NCBI RefSeq assembly: GCF_016860605.1
Contig: NZ_BNJR01000014.1
Location: 1-64,000 of the forward strand
Reading direction: 5' to 3'
Length of the DNA stretch: 64,000 nucleotides
From: Lentilactobacillus fungorum
GTDB lineage: Bacteria; Bacillota; Bacilli; Lactobacillales; Lactobacillaceae
In this document: positions 57,390 through 64,000 of the stretch, piece after piece
Position numbering within the stretch: position 1 is the stretch's first letter
Layout of the letters: every line of letters begins with the position of its first letter
Notes under the pieces: model-generated
What the model was told of the DNA's origin: nothing
What the model saw: the letters and a program-made list of their open reading frames with translations, nothing else
Database searches by the model: none
Made by a program: the position numbers and the translations under genes

Positions 57390-59180
57390 TCACTCAAACT
57401 GCGCCTCATACAGCTGCTTATAATACCCATCTTGGCTCATCAAACTATCATGGGTACCGCGTTCAACAATTCGACCACCATCGACCACAAGTATTTGATC
57501 GGCATTGTGAATCGTTGATAGTCGATGAGCGATGACTAATGAGGTCCGCTCTTCCATCAGATTCTCCAATGCGTGCTGAATGGTTTTTTCAGACTCGTTA
57601 TCTAGCGAAGCGGTGGCTTCATCCAAAACAACAATCTGGGCATCTTTGAGTAGCGCTCTGGCAATTGCAATTCGCTGCTTTTGACCACCAGAGAGCCGAA
57701 TGCCCCGCTCACCTACTTGCGTTTGCATTTGATCTGGCAGCCCATCGATAAAGTCGGCAATGTCCGCTAATTTAGCAACCTCCCATATCCGATCATCAGC
57801 GGCTCCGGGTGTGCCATAGCGAATATTATCTGCGATTGTCCCATCAATAATAAAGATATCTTGAGAAACAATTGCGATGTTTTGCCGCAATGATTTTAGT
57901 TTGATGTGATTAATCGGCACCCCATCAAAATAGATTTGGCCGCTATCAACGTCGTAGAGTCGATCCAACAAATCAGTGATCGTTGATTTACCAGCCCCCG
58001 AGTGGCCGACCAATGCAGTCTGTTTACCAAATGGGATATCGAAAGTTACATCTTTGATAGCTGGCTTTTGAGTTTCACCCATTTCATCAGCTGCATATGC
58101 AAAGGTAACGTGATCAAACTTGACGCCTTGTTTGATAGTTGGGAAGTTAACCGCGTCTTTGGCATCAACAATTTCTGGTTTCAAACCAATAATGTGAACA
58201 ATTCGGCCATAAGAAACTAAGGATTGCTGAAACTGATTCAACAATCTAGAGAAGGCGCTGATGGGGCTTTGAAGAATACTGACATAGCTCAGATAAGCAA
58301 CCAACTCACCAATTGTTAACTGCTTCTTGAACACAAATAGCGTTCCCAATAACAGCACGATTGCTGTGCCTAAATACTGAATAAACGTGATTAACGGTGA
58401 AAAAATCGCTTGATTTCGAGTTGCCTCGATAATATTATCTTTATTCCGATTAGCAAGCTTGCTAAATCGACTCGACTCCAAGTCCTCCGTTGTATAGCTT
58501 TTAATCAGTTGAATTTGGGTTAATGTATTTTGCAGTTGGTTAGTCATCAACGCCTGCGACTGCCGCGCTTTTTGGTACGAATTCCGAATCCGCGTTCGAA
58601 AAATCCGAACGACTAAAAAGATTAACGGAAAGGTTAAGCTGACAGCTAAAGCCATTAACCAATTGACATAGAAAATAAATCCCAAAACGCCAATAAATGT
58701 AAACAAACTGCCAATCAGGGACAACATATTTGGTGAAATCAAGTTTTGTAAATTATTAATATCAGACGTTAATCGAACCATCAAGTCACCGGTCTTACTG
58801 GATTCAAAGAAGTGAGTATCTAACCGGATGAGGTATTGGTATAACTGATTTCGAAGTTTTGTAATTGCCCCTTGACTCATGACGCCCATAAAATAAGTAG
58901 ACAGATAAGTAAAGATCCCAGAAATCGTAACCGTCAGCAGTAACAAAGCCACGACGATGATTAGACGTCCCGTATCTTTATTGGGAATCACGTGATCAAT
59001 AATATATTGATTAAACTGTGGTAATAAGAAATCCATGAATGATAAGATCGTCAATACGGCGACGTTAAGGACCAGAATCCATGGTCGCTTGAGAACCGTT
59101 CCAAAAACAAACTTAAACATTGCAGTCATTGTAACGGCTTGATCCCGATTATCATCAACATTTTCTCGATGCTGCTGCAT
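57390..59180 (-). CDS. ABC exporter, fused membrane and ATPase domains (LmrA/MsbA type)
   Basis: A 596-residue half-transporter. Six membrane helices occupy about 35-330, followed by an ATPase domain with Walker A GHSGAGKSTITD, signature LSGGQKQRIAIARALL, Walker B IVVLDEATASLD and switch LVIAHRLSTI. It should work as a homodimer exporting a lipid, drug or peptide. It is divergent from an MFS exporter, with an inverted repeat between the two starts. RBS GGGGGCGAGGGGG directly before the ATG. Confidence 0.93.
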   Translation of the reverse strand: MQQHRENVDDNRDQAVTMTAMFKFVFGTVLKRPWILVLNVAVLTILSFMDFLLPQFNQYIIDHVIPNKDTGRLIIVVALLLLTVTISGIFTYLSTYFMGVMSQGAITKLRNQLYQYLIRLDTHFFESSKTGDLMVRLTSDINNLQNLISPNMLSLIGSLFTFIGVLGFIFYVNWLMALAVSLTFPLIFLVVRIFRTRIRNSYQKARQSQALMTNQLQNTLTQIQLIKSYTTEDLESSRFSKLANRNKDNIIEATRNQAIFSPLITFIQYLGTAIVLLLGTLFVFKKQLTIGELVAYLSYVSILQSPISAFSRLLNQFQQSLVSYGRIVHIIGLKPEIVDAKDAVNFPTIKQGVKFDHVTFAYAADEMGETQKPAIKDVTFDIPFGKQTALVGHSGAGKSTITDLLDRLYDVDSGQIYFDGVPINHIKLKSLRQNIAIVSQDIFIIDGTIADNIRYGTPGAADDRIWEVAKLADIADFIDGLPDQMQTQVGERGIRLSGGQKQRIAIARALLKDAQIVVLDEATASLDNESEKTIQHALENLMEERTSLVIAHRLSTIHNADQILVVDGGRIVERGTHDSLMSQDGYYKQLYEAQFE

Positions 59181-59295
59181 CCCCCTCGCCCCCTTATCAA
59201 AACCATTCGGTCAATTAATAACAACCAATTACATCATGATTATAGGGGAGATGTCAAAGAAATTGCTCACGTCATGGTGTCAGTCGTTTAAGAAG

Positions 59296-59316
59296 TTAGT
59301 TTAAATTGAAAACTAA
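59296..59316. promoter_or_regulatory. Inverted repeat between divergent exporters
   Basis: TTAGTTT-N7-AAACTAA, perfect arms, 80 bases upstream of the MFS start. Possible shared operator; no regulator gene is nearby. Confidence 0.4.
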
Positions 59317-59395
59317 TCTTTTCGCTATTGATTGAATATGATACTATTTAATACTGTGCTTACTGCAAAATTAACTGTCATGAGGGAGACTGCAA

Positions 59396-60607
59396 ATGAA
59401 TCGTTTTAAATTACAATCAATTATTTTTGTTCTCGTTGCGTTTATGTTAGGCTGCAACGAATTTATTGTCGTTGGGATTTTGTCGGATCTCTCCAAAACG
59501 TTTGACGTGCCGTTGTCAATCATTGGTTATCTCGTGACGATCTTTGCGACCGTTTACGCCATCAGCACGCCATTTGTAACTGTTTTGACCAGCCGCTATA
59601 GTCGCTATAAGACATTATTGGCACTAATTGGGGTCTTTTTAATTGGTAACACCATGAGTGGGCTTGCAACCAGTTATCTTTTGATGGTGATTTCGAGAAT
59701 GGTGACGGCCACCACGGCTGGTTCAATCATCTCTTTAGTAATGACGTTTGCCAGTACAATTGCGCCCCGAGACAAACGGGCGGGATTGGTTTCTTGGATC
59801 TTTGCCGGCTTTAGTATCGCTTCAGTCTTTGGCGTCCCAATCGGGGTTGCTGTAAGTACAAACTTCAGTTGGCGTTATGCCTTTTATGGCATCTCAGTGT
59901 TAACTATTATCACCTTTATTCTCTTAGTATTCATCCTGCCTCGAAACATCAAACAAACCCAAGGCACCATTAAAAATCAACTAACGTTACTGCTGGATCC
60001 ACGAATCTACTTTGCCATCTTCGCAACTTTATTCATGGCTGCTACGATGTATGCTTACTACACCTACATTCGGCCCCTATTGACTACTTCACTGGGATTC
60101 AGCACGACGAGCTTAAACTGGCTGCTATTCATTATCGGCATTGTCAGTATTATTAGCAATCGACTGTCCGGTGTCTTGGCGGCCCGCCCTAATAGTTTAC
60201 GACTAATGCCACGATTCTATTTAGCAGACATTGTTCTACTTCTATTAATGCCCTTTGCGTTACTCAATCAGGTTTCTGGCTTCTCGATCCTATTGGTTCT
60301 AACCTTAGTCGTCACCATCATGAATTCACCGATTCAGATTCACTTTTTAAACACGGCGGAAAGTGACTATCCACAATCACTCGTCTTAGCCTCTTCATTA
60401 AGCTCAATCTTTTTTAACTTTGGCATTTCTTTGGGTTCAGCAACCGCTTCTAGCATGACCGGCCTAGTCGGCTTGGATCATATCAGCCTTGGCGGTGCAG
60501 TCTATGCGGCTTTAGCGATGCTATTCGTTGTTTTGACCAACCGGGCGGTTAAGAAGCATGATCAGACCAAGGAGGCGCTGGGGCCCAATCTGAAAGTTGA
60601 TAGATAA
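59396..60607 (+). CDS. MFS transporter (DHA1, AraJ/YdhP-like)
   Basis: A 403-residue transporter with 12 predicted helices. It begins like sugar/drug exporters of the AraJ/YdhP group (FMLGCNEFIVVGILSDLSKTF). Helix 4-5 carries AGSIISLVMTFASTIAPRDKR, and the motif C-like stretch GVPIGVAV follows. Probably an efflux system for a sugar-like or drug-like compound. The ATG follows GAGGGAG. It ends at a bidirectional terminator shared with the toxin gene downstream. Confidence 0.87.
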   Translation: MNRFKLQSIIFVLVAFMLGCNEFIVVGILSDLSKTFDVPLSIIGYLVTIFATVYAISTPFVTVLTSRYSRYKTLLALIGVFLIGNTMSGLATSYLLMVISRMVTATTAGSIISLVMTFASTIAPRDKRAGLVSWIFAGFSIASVFGVPIGVAVSTNFSWRYAFYGISVLTIITFILLVFILPRNIKQTQGTIKNQLTLLLDPRIYFAIFATLFMAATMYAYYTYIRPLLTTSLGFSTTSLNWLLFIIGIVSIISNRLSGVLAARPNSLRLMPRFYLADIVLLLLMPFALLNQVSGFSILLVLTLVVTIMNSPIQIHFLNTAESDYPQSLVLASSLSSIFFNFGISLGSATASSMTGLVGLDHISLGGAVYAALAMLFVVLTNRAVKKHDQTKEALGPNLKVDR

Positions 60608-60642
60608 ACATTGTTACTAAACTTGAGCAAATTGAATTTACC

Positions 60643-60688
60643 AAAATGACACCTGACCTATCTTCATAGATTGTCAGGTGTCATTTTA
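60643..60688. terminator. Bidirectional terminator
   Basis: AAAATGACACCTGAC pairs perfectly with GTCAGGTGTCATTTT. Confidence 0.88.
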
Positions 60689-60760
60689 GTGTTCAAATGG
60701 CTACCACTCACATTGATATTGTAACTAAACTTAACTTACTCCCTCAATATAAAGTAAAAG

Positions 60761-61084
60761 CTAGTACCTTCGCAAGAAACTCGAAAGGCGATACGAATCG
60801 GCTACCGTGAGTTTTCCAATTACCTTAAAATTGGCAATTGTTTTTAGCGTCGTGACGGTTTTAGTCGTATCGATCCATGTTGGCTTATTTAGGCCAGCTT
60901 CTCTCCATTGCTTAATCTCAAAATAGTTATTTTGAATTTTTTTAGATTTAGATTGAAACTGGCTGGTAAGCTTGTAGAATCTGACTTCTTGGCCGTTATC
61001 CCAGACAATTAGTACCGGTCTTTTTTTGCCGCCCTCTTGATCAAAAAATCTGACATAAGTGATAGCAACATCATTCACCTTCAT
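60761..61084 (-). CDS. MazF/PemK-like toxin
   Basis: A 107-residue protein that looks like the PemK/MazF fold: an N-terminal strand VNDVAITYVRFFDQEGGKKR, then KRPVLIV, where KRP-V is a MazF-family hallmark, and a C-terminal helix (YRLSSFLRRY). MazF-type toxins are endoribonucleases. It overlaps the antitoxin gene by 14 bases. Its sequence is diverged, so activity is inferred from context and fold. Confidence 0.7.
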   Translation of the reverse strand: MKVNDVAITYVRFFDQEGGKKRPVLIVWDNGQEVRFYKLTSQFQSKSKKIQNNYFEIKQWREAGLNKPTWIDTTKTVTTLKTIANFKVIGKLTVADSYRLSSFLRRY

Positions 61085-61349
61085 CAGACAGCCACTTTTC
61101 TAGTTTCTTGGGATCAGAAATATATTCATTAGGGACATTTTTTGACGCTTCCGCAACTGCAATATCTGCTTTTTCACGGGGTGATAATTTTAATTCAAAT
61201 GGTAGGCTACCTGTCGCAGTAATCCTGCTATATAAAGCGTTAATGACAACGGTTGGATTAAGTCCTAATTCGTTTAAAACAGCTTCTGTACTGTCAGCCA
61301 GTTGCTTATCAACTTGAACTTGGATTCTTTTCTTTTCTTTAGTAGCCAA
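61071..61349 (-). CDS. RelB/DinJ-family antitoxin
   Basis: A 92-residue antitoxin. The ribbon-helix-helix part is KRIQVQVDKQLADSTEAVLN then ELGLNPTVVINALYSRI, and GSLPFELKLS is a DinJ/RelB signature. The C-terminus is acidic. The TTG at 61349 lies six bases after GAGGTGA; an in-frame GTG two codons upstream overlaps the Shine-Dalgarno region, so TTG is preferred. It is paired with a MazF-like rather than RelE/YafQ-like toxin. Confidence 0.82.
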   Translation of the reverse strand: MATKEKKRIQVQVDKQLADSTEAVLNELGLNPTVVINALYSRITATGSLPFELKLSPREKADIAVAEASKNVPNEYISDPKKLEKWLSDEGE

Positions 61350-61381
61350 AATCACTCACCTCACTCAATTAGTACTTATAT

Positions 61382-61429
61382 TCTACTTTTGAATGAGTTT
61401 GATTACAATCATTTTGAACCTTATTCAAA
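61382..61429 (-). promoter_or_regulatory. Promoter and operator of the DinJ/MazF-like pair
   Basis: On the minus strand TTGTAA, 17 bases, TAGAAT lies upstream of the antitoxin. TTTGAA-N5-TTCAAA (61413-61429) is a palindrome, and another TTTTGAA half-site lies in the promoter spacer near 61388, fitting ribbon-helix-helix autoregulation. Confidence 0.5.
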
Positions 61430-61431
61430 TG

Positions 61432-61464
61432 AAAAACAGGCTCAAAATTGACTGAACCTGTTTG
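61432..61464 (-). terminator. Minus-strand terminator upstream of the toxin-antitoxin pair
   Basis: CAAACAGGTTCA pairs with TTGAGCCTGTTT on the minus strand, then TTT. Confidence 0.6.
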
Positions 61465-61815
61465 GATGAAATGTCAACTAATCAAACTATCTTGCTACTA
61501 TGATTTGGAAACGATTTTAAAACGACTTCACCATTTCCTCATTTTCTTCATCAACATAGTAACCGACTCAACTTATCGCAACATTAACACTCTGTTTTTA
61601 TTACATTTTCATAATTAATGTGTGAGCTGCTATTTTATAACCAACTAAGCAGAAATATCGGCGCTTTGGGACTACTTTTGATATGTCAGACAAGTAAGGG
61701 GAGTCAACAGCTACCCCTCGCAGTTTTGAACACAAAGATGATCAATCCACTCGACTTAGAGAGAATCTCATAGAATCATCTGCCGAGAACAAAGGCTTCT
61801 GGCAGCCTCAATCAT
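61465..61815. other. Intergenic region, nothing recognisable
   Basis: About 350 AT-rich bases between the toxin-antitoxin pair and the surface protein gene. I see no ORF with an RBS and no repeat. Confidence 0.4.
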
Positions 61816-61819
61816 GAAC

Positions 61820-61862
61820 TTCAAAGGAGCAACCAAAATTGATCAGTTGCTCCTTTGAAGTC
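61820..61862. terminator. Hairpin after the surface protein gene
   Basis: AAAGGAGCAAC pairs perfectly with GTTGCTCCTTT around ATTGATCA. The T run is weak on both strands. Confidence 0.6.
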
Positions 61863-61871
61863 AACAAATTA

Positions 61872-64000
61872 TTACTTGATAATTTTCACATACTTGCCAT
61901 TAGCAGTTACATAACCACCAGCAACTTGATAACGCTTAGCCCCAAAGGTTGTCGTCGAATATGGGTGGGAATATTCCCACTTCTTAACCTTTAACACAGT
62001 GCCTTTCTTGATGTGCTTAGTACGTTTGCCAAAGTTAGCGTTGTTGTAACGGTAAATGGTTTTCTTAACTTTAATTTGCTTTGGCTGCTTAGTCTTAGCG
62101 GAAATCACTAACTTCCGGTTACCCGTAATGTAGTGACCATTACTCAAGAGATAACGCGTGGTCAAGTTATGCTTAACAAATCCCTTAACTTTCAGTTGAG
62201 TACCCTGCTTGAAGTTCTTAACCTTGCTCGTCAAGTTTTTATTCTTGTACTCATTGACACCCCCGGGATTGATTACCGTCAGTGTCTGGTGCGAAGTGTG
62301 ATAGTAAACTGGGCGAACATAGGCGTACTTAGCAGTAATGTAGCCTCTCTTGCCGGCAGTCTTGCTGTAGTGGTTGACATCCCGCACAACATAGCGCAGG
62401 TTGCCCGCCTTGGACGTTGCATAATTTGTGACCACAAACATCGGTCGATTGATCCGCGGCTTCTTAACGTAACTGGCACTTCGCTGGTTCTTCTTGAAGT
62501 CCTTGTGCTTGTAAAGGTAAATCTTCTTCAAAGCATAAACAGCTTCACCCTTCTTGGCAAGCCCGGGAGTTGCTGATTGAGTCGTCGTTGTGCTGCCCGG
62601 GGTTGGCGTTGGATTAGGCGTTGGTGTAACTGGGTTAACTGGGTTCACCGGATTAACTGGGTTAACCGGGTTCACTGGAGTCGGTGGTGTCGGTGGCGTT
62701 GGGTTGCTATTCTTTGTATACGTCATCGTGACCGATTGGGCCTCGTTCGACAACGTATACTCAAACTGATTATTAGTGATGCTCTTAAATGTATAGTTAT
62801 CGATAGTTTTCTTATAGGGGGCAGTTGATAAGTCAAATTTCTGTCCCACACTGCCATTCACAACCTGATCAGCTGAAATCGTGTGACTCACACCCTGCTC
62901 GTCAACATAAACATAGTGAATCGTTAATGGCTCAGCCGCAACTGGCTGTGACCTTTCACTAAAGATGTAAGTAACCGTTGGGGTGGCTGTTTTACTATAT
63001 GTGCCAGTCTCACTACCATCAACGGTATAACTATTAAAACGATACTTTTGGTCAAGCGCTTGAATAATTCCTTGAATGGTTGCATTGTTTTTCAAATCAT
63101 ACGTCGTTCCAGCATCCCCTGACAAAGTTTGTTGCTGATAGAGTTGTTGGTCAGTACCATCCGCGAGTTTTTGAACAAAGCGGACATTAACATTACCCAC
63201 ACTATCATCGAGAGTGTATGGCTGAACAATTGCACCATCAAACATATGTCCAGTCGACCCAAACAACGGATCATCCCAGTACAATGTCAGAAAGCCTGAA
63301 TTACCGGCCTTATTCAAATTTGTCCAAGTAACTGATTGTACTTTTTTGGAGCTAGAGCCACCATCGGCTGTGCTAATGTATGAGCTTGCAAATCTCGTTG
63401 TATTTAGTGACTTCTGATAATCATCATAATAGTATGGCAGGACTGGCACATTGGCCCCGTCAATATTTTTAATAACAAATGATGACATCGTATAACTTGA
63501 AACATTAGAATTTAAGCGAATAGTCGGTAATATGAAAATGTGCGAGTTAACGTCTGTGCTTGGCTGCAACGTTGCTTGCGAATTATTCAGAGGTGAAATA
63601 TCAGTAATCTCGTTGGAAGAAAGGGCCACACCCTTCATCTTAAGATTAGTTACCGGCGTTAAATCATGAATATGGTTTCGCTGAAAATCAATATCAGTTA
63701 AATTTGATAGGTTGGCTAAAGCACTGATATCGCTAACGTACCCTTTCCTAGGGGTTACGTCCCATGGACCTCCATAATCTTTGAAAGCGCCAAGATAAGC
63801 AGATATTGAAATTCTTGTAAGCTCCTTTGCGTATTGAAGCCCAGTTAATGACTGAACATCCAAAATATTCTGTAGCGCTTGTTGGCTGTTAACCTGTGTA
63901 TCTGTGCGTGCCGAGTAGGTCAACGCCGTCAGATTATCCTCAATCATCTTTTTAGTAATCTGATCAACGGATGATACCTGAACCCCATCATGCTGAAGTT
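61872..64000 (-). CDS. LRR-MucBP-DUF5776-like surface protein, 5' end outside window
   Basis: At least 709 residues; the frame stays open to the window edge, so the true start and signal peptide lie outside (the Met at 63947 is internal). Order: leucine-rich repeats of internalin type (ISALANLSNLTDIDFQRNHI, then LTPVTNLKMKGVALSSNEI), MucBP-like beta domains (VNVRFVQKLADGTDQQ, then IHYVYVDEQGVSHTI), a proline-rich linker with VNP repeats, then a long C-terminal part with AVYALKKIYLYKHKDF, YVVRDVNH and TAGKRGYIT, shared with the protein at 8089. The last 65 residues add SH3-like strands. It is probably an adhesin held by non-covalent wall binding; no LPXTG is present. Confidence 0.88.
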   Translation of the reverse strand, partial: LQHDGVQVSSVDQITKKMIEDNLTALTYSARTDTQVNSQQALQNILDVQSLTGLQYAKELTRISISAYLGAFKDYGGPWDVTPRKGYVSDISALANLSNLTDIDFQRNHIHDLTPVTNLKMKGVALSSNEITDISPLNNSQATLQPSTDVNSHIFILPTIRLNSNVSSYTMSSFVIKNIDGANVPVLPYYYDDYQKSLNTTRFASSYISTADGGSSSKKVQSVTWTNLNKAGNSGFLTLYWDDPLFGSTGHMFDGAIVQPYTLDDSVGNVNVRFVQKLADGTDQQLYQQQTLSGDAGTTYDLKNNATIQGIIQALDQKYRFNSYTVDGSETGTYSKTATPTVTYIFSERSQPVAAEPLTIHYVYVDEQGVSHTISADQVVNGSVGQKFDLSTAPYKKTIDNYTFKSITNNQFEYTLSNEAQSVTMTYTKNSNPTPPTPPTPVNPVNPVNPVNPVNPVTPTPNPTPTPGSTTTTQSATPGLAKKGEAVYALKKIYLYKHKDFKKNQRSASYVKKPRINRPMFVVTNYATSKAGNLRYVVRDVNHYSKTAGKRGYITAKYAYVRPVYYHTSHQTLTVINPGGVNEYKNKNLTSKVKNFKQGTQLKVKGFVKHNLTTRYLLSNGHYITGNRKLVISAKTKQPKQIKVKKTIYRYNNANFGKRTKHIKKGTVLKVKKWEYSHPYSTTTFGAKRYQVAGGYVTANGKYVKIIK
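62629..62685 (-). repeat. 9-bp coding repeats (Val-Asn-Pro)
   Basis: Five VNP units followed by VTP in the linker of the surface protein, encoded by near-identical 9-bp units. Confidence 0.85.

Noticed and set aside
63947-63949. ATG at 63947 as start of the LRR surface protein
   Set aside because: The same frame stays open to the window edge with protein-like sequence (VQVSSVDQITKK), and no signal peptide follows the ATG.

Overview
The window looks like a chromosomal segment of a low-GC Gram-positive lactic acid bacterium of the family Lactobacillaceae. The evidence is a Met T-box, predicted GlnR, CcpA (cre), MntR-like and FNR/Flp-like operators, signal-peptide surface proteins with a C-terminal domain I recognise as DUF5776-like together with MucBP-type domains, PTS genes, YhgE/Pip proteins and frequent AGGAGG ribosome binding sites. 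A Lentilactobacillus or Secundilactobacillus-like heterofermenter is my best guess from the surface proteins; this is inference. I saw no tRNA, rRNA, CRISPR array, intact insertion sequence or prophage.

Layout. 1-7.3 kb: a P1B ATPase behind an FNR-like class II promoter, an NAD(P)-binding protein, an ammonium transporter behind a GlnR box, and a three-gene run (AbrB-like/membrane fusion, Nudix hydrolase, lipid kinase). 7.4-13.4 kb: a DUF5776-like surface protein, an aldehyde dehydrogenase and an MFS transporter. 13.4-19.4 kb: mntH-usp behind an MntR-like operator, a secreted GH3 hydrolase plus a secreted phosphatase, and an FAD-linked oxidase. 20-27.8 kb: a sulfur amino acid block, made of a cysteine synthase/CBS-type gene, a cystathionine lyase/synthase and cysE behind a Cys-rich leader peptide and terminator, then luxS-metE-metF behind a T-box whose specifier reads ATG (Met). 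LuxS makes homocysteine, MetF makes 5-methyl-THF and MetE joins them into methionine, so the three genes form one short pathway.

28-41 kb: an Spx homologue that has lost the CXXC redox switch, two YhgE/Pip membrane proteins flanking a small secreted protein, a Thr/Ser-rich 21-residue-repeat secreted protein, a polyphosphate operon (ppk between two Ppx/GppA genes, all overlapping) and an aldo/keto reductase. 42-52 kb: a second P1B ATPase (SPC type), carbamate kinase, a TetR-controlled FtsX-type ABC system with two palindromic operators on a near-consensus promoter, a secreted basic protein and an orphan FtsX permease. 52-61.4 kb: a YefM/YoeB-type toxin-antitoxin pair abutting a frameshifted and truncated rpiA, which ends a galactitol-type PTS operon that carries its own ptsI; then an ABC exporter divergent from an MFS exporter, and a RelB/DinJ plus MazF-like pair. 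The window ends inside a leucine-rich-repeat, MucBP, DUF5776-like surface protein.

The most unusual element is a family of palindromic intergenic repeats of 117 or 118 bases. There are 14 full-length copies, plus one cut by the window start, one 5' fragment and one decayed copy, at seven places in the first 31 kb, often in tandem with 4-7 base spacers. Their arm sequences differ strongly between copies, yet left and right arms change together, which is the signature of selection on, or a copying mechanism that preserves, a folded hairpin. A second, rarer repeat (about 70 bases, two copies) shows the same kind of paired change.
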